A stretch of 40,242 nucleotides of DNA. It comes from Bacteroidales bacterium. Its GTDB lineage: Bacteria; Bacteroidota; Bacteroidia; Bacteroidales; UBA7960. Position numbers and translations under genes: made by a program. The notes below the pieces were generated by a model that worked only from the letters and a program-made list of their open reading frames with translations, made no database searches and was not told the origin of the DNA. Location: assembly GCA_019429055.1 (NCBI GenBank), contig JAHYJP010000017.1, forward strand, positions 1-40,242. The letters run 5' to 3'. Each line of letters begins with the position of its first letter. Positions within the stretch are counted from its first letter, which is position 1. This document shows, piece after piece, positions 30,155-39,636 of the stretch.

Positions 30155-33100
30155 TTACTGAAGTATCACTTTGTAAACATGAACATTGTCAGCAGTTTCA
30201 ATACGCAGGAAGTATACGCCTGATGCGAAACCTTCCATATTGTAATTAAGTTGCTGCTCACCGGCAAATGCTCCCAGGCTGCGGGTTTCAACAACCTGAC
30301 CGTGCTGATTGCTCAGACTGATGGTCAAAGGTTGATTGTTTCCGCTGAGTGATACCTGGAACCTGTCGGTTGCCGGGTTGGGGAAAATGCTGATGCCCTG
30401 GGCAATTTCATCAATATTGGTGGTAATATGTGTGAGTGTAACATTTACATTCACATCGCCATTAAGTACCATAAAGCTACCGCTGTAATCATGGTGATTA
30501 TCACTTAGAATAATGTAATCATAGGTTCCGAAAACCATTTCATTCATTTCATAATGGCCGGCTTCGTGTGCTTCATCTCCAACAACGATAACAGCATCAG
30601 TAACTTCATTTCCGAAATTATCATTGATGTTGAAAGTTACTTTCCAGCAGGGATTCATGGTTACATCGATCTGAACATTTTCATCTTCAAGTTCTACTTC
30701 ACCGCTAACGGTTGTGAATCCTGATTTTGCAATGGAATATTCAAATACGCCCTCTTCGAGACCGGTTACGGTGTAGCTTCCGGCAGAATGTGTTTGTCCG
30801 TTAAAGGTAAGAACTGCGTCGGGAATCTGGTTTCCTGCATCGTCCTTAACGTTGAAAGTTACCACCAGGCCGGAAAGTTCGTAATGTACAATCACCTTCC
30901 AGGTATTGTTGGGAACAAACGCATAATCTGTATTAGAACCTGAGCCACCCCAAGTACGGAAGGCATGAAGTTCGAAGGTAATGTCGCCGCCACCTTCAAC
31001 ATCGTTGGCTATTTCAAGGCCCGTGCGGTTGTAGGTATGAGTACCTGCTGAGTTGGAAGAAGGACCACTTGTAACTGTACTTTCAGTTGTACCTCCTTCA
31101 GAAACAACGCGGATAAATGATCTTTGCTCACTAATCCATGCTCCGTTATGAGATGTCATCTGGTATTCCACATCCACACCGGTAATTTCGGCATTTTCGG
31201 GAATGGTTACGGTAAGCACACCCGGTACAATTGCATTGCTTCCTGTGTTGGGGGCAGTGTTATAAGTAGTTGGGATATCTCCCTGATCGTATACCGGAGC
31301 CTGACCAATAACAATATCGCGGCTGGCACTGAAATCATACTCGCCGGTTGTAGCTTCAAAGTTTATGGTAGCAGGAGTTTCCAGCGGGGTAGTAGAAGGA
31401 GCAGAAACAGTTACTACTGCGTCGGCTATTCCCTGTGGCTCAAGGGCATCCAACTGATCGGTTTGTTGCAGGAAGATGATCCACTGGCTGTTAGTAGTGG
31501 CCATAATTTCGATGTTCTGAGAAGTGGCATTACCCACGTTCTTTACCTCCAGAATAAGATCTGCCGTTTCGCCCGGATCCAAAACTCCCGGGTTGTGCTC
31601 TCCTTCATCCTCAATGGTCATTGTAAGGAATTCAAGCACAGGAGCTGCGGCTGTAAGGCGCAGGGTAGATTCCCATACATCTTCACCATCAGTGATCTGC
31701 AATACAGCATTAGCGCGGTACTGGTCGGGTACATCATTAGCAACAGTGAAAGAGAAAGCATTCTCAACGGTTGAAGTATTACCGGTATCTCCACTTGCAA
31801 CATCACCAAGATCAATAGGATCACTGGATGTAAGAGTGAAATATGCATCGTCGATTAACAAGGTTGCTGTAACGTTCTCTGCATCTTCAATACCAACATT
31901 CTTCACTGTAACATCGATAGATGTAGTCTGATCATAAGGCAGGAATCCGCTGGCATGGTTTACGGTAATATGGTCAAGAACCACATAAGGCCCGTCGGGA
32001 GGAATAACTTCTATACCTTCATTGATGTAAGTAACCTTATTGAAACCCATAATGGTAAGGGTAAGGTTCATAGGCTGATCAATTTCCACATCAAAACTTA
32101 CAGTAGCAGATCCGTCTTCCACATAGGCCCTGCCAACAATTACCACCTCTTCTGCGGTTTCGTCGTAGTAGGAAAGAGCTACTGAAGCAGCTTCAGCGTT
32201 ATCAACCTGGACTTCAAACTCGGTTGTACCGATCAGTATTACAGGGTTGTAGGAGGCTTCAATTTCCTGGGGAGCTGCGGTACGAACCATAAGGGATGGG
32301 TCACCGAAGAGTATCCAGGTTTCATGGGTTTGCAATCCACCGCTGCCATGTGCAGGAATCATAGACATACTTCCGTTGATGGAAAGGCCGCCGAAGGTTC
32401 TCTTGATGGTTTCATGGCCGAAAATACTTTGTTCTGACAGCAGGGTCACCATTTCATCCTGACCGGTCATAGGGGGTTGCCATAACTGGTTGATGGTCGA
32501 CATCATGGTACCGATGGAACCTGTGGGTTCACCATCATGTGTGGCGCGCATCCACGATTCGGCAAAGCAGAAATTACCAACAAAGTTACCGTTAACACAG
32601 GCTACTGACCAGATAAAAGGCAGTTTGCCTATGTTGGTAAGCTGGTTTACATGTGTAATGCTGTAGTTGGCTACACTCCATCCGGTCACAGAACCGTGGT
32701 TAATGAAGTTGATGATACTCGAACCCCCGTTGATATCACCGGAGATCTCGGCTGCTGTGGTGTTGGGTATACCGGGCACATTGCCGTCATACCTTTGTGT
32801 AACCACGTCATAGGTAAAGTTGAGAAGTGTATCGCGGACGAAATTCATGTGCACATAGTCGTTTTCACCACCATTGTGCCCACCGCCGGTACCTTCATTC
32901 CTGGCAATACCGATACCATTGCTGAGCCAGGTGTCGGCTGTTGTCAGATCTCTTTCATACTCAATCATACGCTGTACCTGTGTTTCTACATGGGCAACAG
33001 TTTCGGCTGAGAATCTTCCCACAAAAATATCATTGTAAGAATTTGAACCTACCAAAAAGCCGTAAGCATTATCAGAATGGCCGCTGCTGGTTGTAACCGG

Positions 33101-34045
33101 AGGAATCTGCGGTCCGTCACCTATCAGGAGAAGATATGCAAAGTCTTCGTTTTCATTGTAATAGTTTTGCACATAAGATTTGATGGCAGCAGGGGTGGCA
33201 CCGGCTTCGGATTTGGGAACCATAACCGTTTTACGACCTGTTTGCCTTTTCCAGTCAACAAAAGGTTGCATGGCATCCATGAAATCGTCGTAGGCAATGA
33301 TCAGCATACTTCCTTCTTCACCTTCAAGCAGTGGGTAGTTTTTATCGGCTGTTTTTGAATTGAGGAAGAAGCGTTCATATATTTTTCCGAATTCAGATTC
33401 CACGCGAATCTGGTCGCGGGTGCGCACCAGGGGCTCTCTGCCGGGGGTACCGGTTGAAAATACTTCCACAACGATGTCGGTATAAACCCTCAGTGTTTGG
33501 GTAACAGGGTTATACTGGAAGGGGAAGATGGTAACGGTTTGGCCGCGGAAATCCCTCATGATAAAGGGTTCTTCCAGCTGCGCAAGGTCACCGGGCCAGA
33601 AGGCATCTTCATTATAAACTTCGCCATAAGTAAAGGGAACATCATCGGGGCGAATATTTCTTGTGAAATGACCTTTTGATGGAGATACAGCTATATTGCT
33701 GAACTCAGTGTACTTCGCATCAACAATTTTGTACTCCATTTCATACAGATCAGGAATAATGATGGATGTATAGAGTTTTCCCAGGTCGGGCATCCCTTTT
33801 TCGGTGATAAGTACACCATTGTCAACAGAAATGATGCTTTCTACACCCCTTGGGGTTCTTATCTGGTGCTCAAAAAAGCCATCCAGGGTAAACTGGATCT
33901 TTGTGTTGTCAATATTGCTTTCAATGAGGCGAACCTCAGCGGGAGAGGGAGAGGAATTGTTAATTCCTGTCCAGTTCATCTGGGCCGTAAGCGGGTGTAA
34001 TATGGCCAGAAAAACTACTGCAAATAGTAAGGTAATTCTCTTCAT
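30155..34045 (-). CDS. Gingipain-like C25 cysteine protease with T9SS sorting domain, copy 1
   Basis: A 1296-residue secreted protease. It has a signal peptide ending near TAQ22, a propeptide (about 25-220) and a C25 catalytic domain (about 245-590). The active-site His450 is in INHGSVTGW and Cys483 in VACVNGNF, followed by CFAESWMRA, a close match to P. gingivalis gingipains. Next come an Ig-like domain (about 595-690), two CARDB-like segments (about 690-800 and 805-905), a beta-rich module (about 915-1055) and two carboxypeptidase-regulatory-like repeats (about 1060-1130 and 1133-1205). A T9SS type A domain (about 1215-1296: FPNPATDRF...GVYFLRI...KVILQ) directs outer-membrane export and attachment. 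Both catalytic residues are intact. It lies 90 bp downstream of its paralogue on the same strand, with no separate promoter seen. Confidence 0.92.
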   Translation of the reverse strand: MKRITLLFAVVFLAILHPLTAQMNWTGINNSSPSPAEVRLIESNIDNTKIQFTLDGFFEHQIRTPRGVESIISVDNGVLITEKGMPDLGKLYTSIIIPDLYEMEYKIVDAKYTEFSNIAVSPSKGHFTRNIRPDDVPFTYGEVYNEDAFWPGDLAQLEEPFIMRDFRGQTVTIFPFQYNPVTQTLRVYTDIVVEVFSTGTPGREPLVRTRDQIRVESEFGKIYERFFLNSKTADKNYPLLEGEEGSMLIIAYDDFMDAMQPFVDWKRQTGRKTVMVPKSEAGATPAAIKSYVQNYYNENEDFAYLLLIGDGPQIPPVTTSSGHSDNAYGFLVGSNSYNDIFVGRFSAETVAHVETQVQRMIEYERDLTTADTWLSNGIGIARNEGTGGGHNGGENDYVHMNFVRDTLLNFTYDVVTQRYDGNVPGIPNTTAAEISGDINGGSSIINFINHGSVTGWSVANYSITHVNQLTNIGKLPFIWSVACVNGNFVGNFCFAESWMRATHDGEPTGSIGTMMSTINQLWQPPMTGQDEMVTLLSEQSIFGHETIKRTFGGLSINGSMSMIPAHGSGGLQTHETWILFGDPSLMVRTAAPQEIEASYNPVILIGTTEFEVQVDNAEAASVALSYYDETAEEVVIVGRAYVEDGSATVSFDVEIDQPMNLTLTIMGFNKVTYINEGIEVIPPDGPYVVLDHITVNHASGFLPYDQTTSIDVTVKNVGIEDAENVTATLLIDDAYFTLTSSDPIDLGDVASGDTGNTSTVENAFSFTVANDVPDQYRANAVLQITDGEDVWESTLRLTAAAPVLEFLTMTIEDEGEHNPGVLDPGETADLILEVKNVGNATSQNIEIMATTNSQWIIFLQQTDQLDALEPQGIADAVVTVSAPSTTPLETPATINFEATTGEYDFSASRDIVIGQAPVYDQGDIPTTYNTAPNTGSNAIVPGVLTVTIPENAEITGVDVEYQMTSHNGAWISEQRSFIRVVSEGGTTESTVTSGPSSNSAGTHTYNRTGLEIANDVEGGGDITFELHAFRTWGGSGSNTDYAFVPNNTWKVIVHYELSGLVVTFNVKDDAGNQIPDAVLTFNGQTHSAGSYTVTGLEEGVFEYSIAKSGFTTVSGEVELEDENVQIDVTMNPCWKVTFNINDNFGNEVTDAVIVVGDEAHEAGHYEMNEMVFGTYDYIILSDNHHDYSGSFMVLNGDVNVNVTLTHITTNIDEIAQGISIFPNPATDRFQVSLSGNNQPLTISLSNQHGQVVETRSLGAFAGEQQLNYNMEGFASGVYFLRIETADNVHVYKVILQ

Positions 34046-34088
34046 AACTTGTGTTTAATTGATAATTGGAGGAATGAATAAAATAACA

Positions 34089-34125
34089 GCTATGCCAGAT
34101 CCACGTGCAGCAGATCCGGCATAGC
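34089..34125 (-). terminator. Hairpin between the two C25 protease genes
   Basis: gctatgccagatc (34089-34101) pairs with gatccggcatagc (34113-34125) with one mismatch, an unusually strong 13-bp stem. On the minus strand it is followed by tgttatttta, a weak T tract. It could be a partial terminator or an RNA-stabilising hairpin that lowers or balances expression of the second protease. Confidence 0.6.
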
Positions 34126-34135
34126 CTGTTTGGAT

Positions 34136-37100
34136 TTATTGTAAAACGATTTTTTCAATGATAACAGTATTCTGAAAATCGAGACGAATATAATAAATTC
34201 CTGATGAATAGCCATCAAGGTTTATACTAAATTGTCCCTGACCGGCAGTTGTTACGTTTTCACGCTGCATTACCTGACCCTGGTAGTTGGTGATGGTCCA
34301 GGTAAAAGGTTCCTGATTTCCGGCAATATCCAGTGTTACTCTTCCCCGTGTAGGGTTAGGGTATACGTTAATGTTGAGTGCTCCTGCCAGATCATCAACA
34401 GATGTTGAAAGATGTGTAAGGGTAACATTTACATTTACATCGTTATTGAGAACCATAAAACTACCATCGTAATCAAAGTGATTTTCACTGTGAATAACGT
34501 AATTATAGGTTCCGAAAACCATATCAGTCATTTCATAATGTCCTGCTTCATGCTCTTCTCCATTAACAACAATAACGGCATCGGTAACAACATTGCCCAG
34601 GTTGTCATTAATATTGAAAGTTACTTTCCAGCAAGGATCCATAAATGCATTGACCACAACGTTCTGGTCAATTACTTCAACAACGCCTGCTACAGTGGTA
34701 TATCCTTCTTTGGTGATCTGGTAATTGTAGCTGCCTTCCTCAAGACCGCCCACATTATAAACACCTGCAGGGTGTGTAAACCCGTTGAAAGTCAATACTG
34801 CACCATGAATGTTATTGCCATTGTTGTCTTTCACATTGAAAGTAACGCTGTAGCCCTGCAGTTCATAATGTACAATTACTTTCCAGGTATTATTGGGAAT
34901 AAAGTTGTAATCTGTATTGGAACCAGTGCCACCCCATGTGCGGAATGCGTGCAATTCGAAGGTAATTTCACCACCACCTTCAACACCGTTGGCAATATTA
35001 AGACCTGAACGGCTGTATGTATGTGTACCTGCAGAGTTGGTTGATGGACCATTGGTAACAGAGCCTTCGGTTGTACCACCCTCACTAACACAACGGATAA
35101 ATGATCTTTGTTCACTTAACCAGGCTCCGCTATGAGCAGTCATATCATATTCCACATCCACACCGGTAATGATGGCATCCTGTGGAATGGTTACCGTAAG
35201 AACGCCCGGTTCAAGGGCACTGCTTCCGTTGTTGGGGCTGGTATTGTATGTAGATGGAATATCTCCCAGATCATATAAAGGTGCCTGTCCGATAATGATT
35301 TGCTTTGTTTCGGTAAAGGTGTACTGGCCGGTTTCAGCTTCAAATGCTATCGTAGCAGGCGTTTCAAGGGGTGCATTTTCAGATGCGGAAATGCTGAATG
35401 ATGCCTCGGCTGAAGCTTCCGGTGCCAGTGCAGCCAGCTCAACAGGGGTCTGCTGAATATTCAGCCACTGGCTTGCTGAAGATGCACTCACATCAATGCT
35501 TTGTGATGTGGCATGCCCGGTATTTTTAACCACAATAATCATATCTGCTGATTCGCCCGGGTCAAGTACTCCGGGGTTCAGGCTTCCGTCGTCAACAATG
35601 GTAAGTTCCTGAAATACCAGTTGGGGTGCATTGGCAGTAACTCTGAGGTTCGACTGCCAGTCGTTGTCGCCATCGGTAAGATCAAGTACAAATGTAGCTG
35701 CATACTGGTCGGGCACATTGGCTGCTACCTGCAGGGTGAAGGCATCTTCCACGGTTGCAGTGTTACCGGTTTCGCCTGCATTTACAGGACCAAAAACAAC
35801 CGGATCGGTATTTACCAGTGTAAAGTAGGGATCGTCAATCAGTAATGTTCCGCTGATGCTTGTTGCATCGTCGGCTCCTACGTTTTTAACGGTTACATCA
35901 ATGGTTGCGGTTTCGCCATAAATAAAAGCCGCTTCGGTGTTGTTGATCTCATAATGGTCAAGAACCACAAAAGGACCTTCAAGGGCTGCAGCAGGAACAG
36001 ATTCAATATAAGGTATATATTGTGATTTTGTAACCACAATCATAACATCGCCGCCATCCAGAACCGGCTCAATGGGAACTTCCACTTCACCACTTGCATC
36101 AACAAAAGCAGCACCATGCAGCACGCCGTCTTTCGAAATGGCTACATAAGAGCCGGGGAGTGCTTCAACGGTATAAGTATCCAGTCCAATGGGAAGTATG
36201 GGCATGTGAGAAACTTCGTTTTCAGAGCCCTGCGTATGATAAATGTAAGTTGAAGGGTCACCGAAGGTGTGATAAGCCTGCCAGTAATATAACGGGCTTG
36301 AGTGGCTGGGATAATTCTGGATATCTACTTCAGTTACGGCAAGGTTTCCTGCAAATTTCAGTGCAGCCACAGCGAGGTAATCGGAAACAAAAGGAGCATC
36401 ATATGCACCCAAACTGGTTTCTTCAGCAGTTGGAACATATCCGCCGTTATTACCTGAAATTGGGAATGCACCCACAGCCCAGTAAAAGTCTTCGAACCAA
36501 TATGTATTAGGAGCAGAACCAATATAAGCTACAGCACCTTTGTTGGCAGCGCGCACCCAAGCTTCACCAATACTCTCGTTATGGCTGAAAAGACCACTCT
36601 GGCAGCAGTTACCAACGGCAAGGGGATATTTGCCGGTATTGGTCATGTTGTGAATATCACTTGCATTCAGTGTTGGGCTGGACCATGATGTGGGTGAACA
36701 GTGGGCCGTGAAATTGATAAGACTTACCGAAATCCGGGCATTGTCATAACAACCGGTATAATTTGTCAGGTAAGTATTTACATTGTTGTAGCCGTGTGCA
36801 GAATTGAAATAATTTTGTGTACCGTAATGGACTGTGGGTTGCCCTACTGCAGGATTCCATGATCCATCAGCTCCGGCAATAAGAGTTACATCATCCAGGT
36901 AGCTGGGGTCGGTAAATTCGTATCTTTCGTAGTAAAGAATTTTGTCAAGCTGATTCTGCAACTCCTGGGTAGTACGTGCAGAAAGTCTGCCATAATACAT
37001 TTCGGGGAAATAGTCGCCATCAACAGATGCATAGTACAGGTCGGTAACCTGGTTGGAAGATGAACCTATTGCAGAAGCAGGAAGTTTACCGGGGTCACCT

Positions 37101-38080
37101 ACAAGTACAAGAAATGTAGGGGCAGGATCTTCGGGAGTGGCATTATTGTATTGTGCATGAATCCAGGATTGGATTGCAGATGCAGTGGTACCTATTACAT
37201 CTGTATAGGCAACGGTAAGGAAAAATCCCTGCTGGGTTTTCCATTCAATGTAAGGCTCAAGGGTTGCTTCAAAATCGCGGTGCGATACGATGAGCATTTT
37301 GATGGGATTCTTGGTAAGATCGGGGTGATCGTCAAAAACGTCGCGGCTTTGAGGAGCATTTAGAATTTGCGAATACAAAACATCAAAATAGGGTGAGAAA
37401 GTGGAGGCTTTGATATAGCGCGTGAGTTCCTGATCTGCGTTTTCAAAGGATACTTCAACTTCAATATTGTTATATACTTTTATTGTACCTTCTGTTGGGT
37501 TATATCTTACCGGTGCTATTGTAAGCCTGGCAAGGCGTATTCCTCTTAAAACTCCGAGAACTTCAACCTCCGCAAGTTCCATTTCGGCAAATTTACTTTG
37601 CGAGTAAGCCTCAAGACTGAACTCGAATGGAACATCAGATGGATCCATATCCTTGCGCAAAGAGGGCTGCACAGGCATAACCGGGTTTTCAAGACCAAAA
37701 TCACTCAAACTGTACTCAGCTACTGTATAGCTTTTAACTTCAATGCTAACATCGGCACCAAAAGGGATTTCGATCAGGTTTTTTACAGCGGGTAATTTGG
37801 GAGTACCCAACTGGCCAACAGAGTAAGCTCTGTCAAAAAGAAGTTCGTGAAATTCGCCCTTGTCGGTTTTTACATTTATTGCTTCCAGAGCATCGAAGCT
37901 GTAAGAAACTTCAAGGATTTGCGGGCTGTTTTCCGTTACAAGGGATTGGGTTCTTGTGGCACCCAGATCAATGCGGGTTTGGGCAGAGAGATTTCCTGCA
38001 AATACTAAAACCAGTAAAATGTTAACGAGTTGCAAAGGCAGAGAAACACCTTTTGCTTTTAGTAGTAAGTTTTTCATCAT
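34136..38080 (-). CDS. Gingipain-like C25 cysteine protease with T9SS sorting domain, copy 2
   Basis: A 1314-residue paralogue of the downstream gene. It has a signal peptide ending near SAQ34, a propeptide (about 40-245) and a C25 catalytic domain (about 258-620) with His460 in NFTAHCSPTSW and Cys492 in GNCCQSG; the tandem Cys492-Cys493 is unusual. After the catalytic domain the layout repeats that of copy 1 (Ig-like, two CARDB-like segments, beta module, two regulatory-like repeats, T9SS domain ending KIVLQ). The sequence there is very similar to copy 1, for example SEQRSFIR, ITFELHAFRTWGG and PNNTWKVIVHYEL. The catalytic domains are much more diverged, which suggests a different cleavage specificity. 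It is the first gene of the protease pair; the 333-bp gap upstream shows no clear -33/-7 promoter. Confidence 0.9.
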   Translation of the reverse strand: MMKNLLLKAKGVSLPLQLVNILLVLVFAGNLSAQTRIDLGATRTQSLVTENSPQILEVSYSFDALEAINVKTDKGEFHELLFDRAYSVGQLGTPKLPAVKNLIEIPFGADVSIEVKSYTVAEYSLSDFGLENPVMPVQPSLRKDMDPSDVPFEFSLEAYSQSKFAEMELAEVEVLGVLRGIRLARLTIAPVRYNPTEGTIKVYNNIEVEVSFENADQELTRYIKASTFSPYFDVLYSQILNAPQSRDVFDDHPDLTKNPIKMLIVSHRDFEATLEPYIEWKTQQGFFLTVAYTDVIGTTASAIQSWIHAQYNNATPEDPAPTFLVLVGDPGKLPASAIGSSSNQVTDLYYASVDGDYFPEMYYGRLSARTTQELQNQLDKILYYERYEFTDPSYLDDVTLIAGADGSWNPAVGQPTVHYGTQNYFNSAHGYNNVNTYLTNYTGCYDNARISVSLINFTAHCSPTSWSSPTLNASDIHNMTNTGKYPLAVGNCCQSGLFSHNESIGEAWVRAANKGAVAYIGSAPNTYWFEDFYWAVGAFPISGNNGGYVPTAEETSLGAYDAPFVSDYLAVAALKFAGNLAVTEVDIQNYPSHSSPLYYWQAYHTFGDPSTYIYHTQGSENEVSHMPILPIGLDTYTVEALPGSYVAISKDGVLHGAAFVDASGEVEVPIEPVLDGGDVMIVVTKSQYIPYIESVPAAALEGPFVVLDHYEINNTEAAFIYGETATIDVTVKNVGADDATSISGTLLIDDPYFTLVNTDPVVFGPVNAGETGNTATVEDAFTLQVAANVPDQYAATFVLDLTDGDNDWQSNLRVTANAPQLVFQELTIVDDGSLNPGVLDPGESADMIIVVKNTGHATSQSIDVSASSASQWLNIQQTPVELAALAPEASAEASFSISASENAPLETPATIAFEAETGQYTFTETKQIIIGQAPLYDLGDIPSTYNTSPNNGSSALEPGVLTVTIPQDAIITGVDVEYDMTAHSGAWLSEQRSFIRCVSEGGTTEGSVTNGPSTNSAGTHTYSRSGLNIANGVEGGGEITFELHAFRTWGGTGSNTDYNFIPNNTWKVIVHYELQGYSVTFNVKDNNGNNIHGAVLTFNGFTHPAGVYNVGGLEEGSYNYQITKEGYTTVAGVVEVIDQNVVVNAFMDPCWKVTFNINDNLGNVVTDAVIVVNGEEHEAGHYEMTDMVFGTYNYVIHSENHFDYDGSFMVLNNDVNVNVTLTHLSTSVDDLAGALNINVYPNPTRGRVTLDIAGNQEPFTWTITNYQGQVMQRENVTTAGQGQFSINLDGYSSGIYYIRLDFQNTVIIEKIVLQ

Positions 38081-38413
38081 GTGGGTTAATAGTAAAGTAA
38101 GTTTTAAAAATAAAATAGCATATGTACAATATGAAGTGATCAGGAAGGCTGAAAAATTCCCCTAAAACTGCATCTGGCAATGCAGTGGCTTTTTTTAAAA
38201 ATTTTGATAAAGATTCTCTGACTTAATTTCATATCATTTATATGGCGGTAAAGTTAAAGAAAATGTTGTTGAATAACAATTTTTTATCATTATTAAGTCT
38301 TAGGGTACAAATTCCAAAGGCTTTTAAAATAAGCACTTTAGCAGTTTTTCTGAAAATAAATTAGGGTTAAGTCATAACGAAACAACAACATGTTTAAATA
38401 AGCCACATGTAAA
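38081..38413. other. AT-rich intergenic gap upstream of the C25 proteases
   Basis: No gene is visible on either strand. The only structure is a short hairpin ctgcat/atgcag (38168-38185) followed on the plus strand by tggcttttttt. It looks like a weak plus-strand terminator with no gene to serve. The promoter for the protease pair should lie here, but I find no exact TAnnTTTG box on the minus strand. Confidence 0.4.
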
Positions 38414-39631
38414 TTATTGCATAGAGAATGAGTTTATTTTTCTGGCAGGAAGCCATGAGGCAAGAAAACCAATAAATGCAACGGTAAAAAATACAAGGAT
38501 AAAATCAGGAAAGTGGATTTGCGCAGGATAGGTGTCAATGATAAATGTTCCCTCAGCCTGAATTCTTATCAGCCCGAACCGGGTTTGCAGCCAACTCACT
38601 ATACCGCCCAAAAACAGCCCAATCAGGGCACCTCCCGAACTTACCATGATCCCTTCATAAAGAAAAATCATTCTTACGGTTTTCAGTGATGCGCCCATGC
38701 TTTGGAGTATATTGATGTCTTTTATTTTTTCAAGCACCAGCATGGTAATGCTTCCGGTTATGTTAAATGCGGCTATGATAACAATGAAAGTAAGAATAAA
38801 AAATATAGCCCATTTTTCTGACCGCATTACCTTGTAAAGAAACTCTTCCTGCTGAAGCCTGTTGCGTACCTGAAATTCATCACCCACAACGGATGTCACA
38901 TCTCTTTGTACCTGGCGTATATTAAATGCAGGGTCAACACCAAGCATCACAGATGTTACCTGCCTGTCATACTCCGTAAGAAATCTTAACAGGGAAATGG
39001 GAGCAATGACATATTCCATATCAAATTCAGCCTGTACACCAAAAACACCGGCTGCATAATTGGAGCTGGCATTAAAAGCCTGTGCAGGGTGTAATCCGCT
39101 GACACGTCCTCTTTTGGGTACATAAATGGTTAGCGGATTTAGATAATCATTGATATTGGCCCCCAGCACATAAGCTACACCCTGTCCGATGATCAGATTT
39201 TCGAAGTCGCCCGACTGCAGTTTGTATTCACCCTCCAGGAGCATGGTATCCAGCCCGGTAATATTCCGGTAATTTTCATCCACTCCTCTCAGCTTAACAA
39301 TATGCTGCCTGTCGCGGTACATTAAAAGTGCGGTTTCTTCATAAACTTCACCCAGGTACAATACACCGGGGATGTTCTGCACCTCTTCGGCCGGAAAATC
39401 ATCCATATGGAATGATTTGCCTTCAACGAGCCGGATTTCCATATCGGGATTGAAGGCATTGAAAAGCGAAAGTATAATATTTTCAAATCCATTGAAAACC
39501 GACAATACCACCACAAGTGCCATTGTACCAAAACTTACACCCAGAACGGCAACCAAAGTAAGTACATTTACTGCCGTCTGCGATTTTTTGGCAAAAAGAT
39601 ATCTGCGTGCTATGTAAAACGGGAAATTCAA
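38414..39631 (-). CDS. LolC/LolE-type ABC transporter permease
   Basis: A 405-residue permease of the lipoprotein-releasing (LolCDE) / MacB-FtsX type. TM1 is at about 20-45 (right after ARRYLFAKKSQTAVNVLT, the usual opening), followed by a large periplasmic domain (about 50-268). Three further TM helices lie at about 272-297, 319-345 and 374-396. The FNITGSITMLVLEKIKDINILQSMGAS coupling segment near 290-316 contacts the ATPase in this family. It would extract mature lipoproteins from the inner membrane for delivery to the outer membrane; the LolD ATPase gene is not in this window. It begins 5 bp after the methyltransferase gene, so the two are co-transcribed. Confidence 0.88.
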   Translation of the reverse strand: MNFPFYIARRYLFAKKSQTAVNVLTLVAVLGVSFGTMALVVVLSVFNGFENIILSLFNAFNPDMEIRLVEGKSFHMDDFPAEEVQNIPGVLYLGEVYEETALLMYRDRQHIVKLRGVDENYRNITGLDTMLLEGEYKLQSGDFENLIIGQGVAYVLGANINDYLNPLTIYVPKRGRVSGLHPAQAFNASSNYAAGVFGVQAEFDMEYVIAPISLLRFLTEYDRQVTSVMLGVDPAFNIRQVQRDVTSVVGDEFQVRNRLQQEEFLYKVMRSEKWAIFFILTFIVIIAAFNITGSITMLVLEKIKDINILQSMGASLKTVRMIFLYEGIMVSSGGALIGLFLGGIVSWLQTRFGLIRIQAEGTFIIDTYPAQIHFPDFILVFFTVAFIGFLASWLPARKINSFSMQ

Positions 39632-39636
39632 GATTG

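Noticed and set aside
31124-31774. A 216-codon plus-strand frame opposite the first C25 protease
   Set aside because: It is antisense to clear coding sequence with recognisable domains; the peptide shows no motifs of its own.
38168-38196. Terminator for the LolE-like gene
   Set aside because: The T tract lies on the plus strand whereas the gene is on the minus strand, and the stem is only 6 bp.
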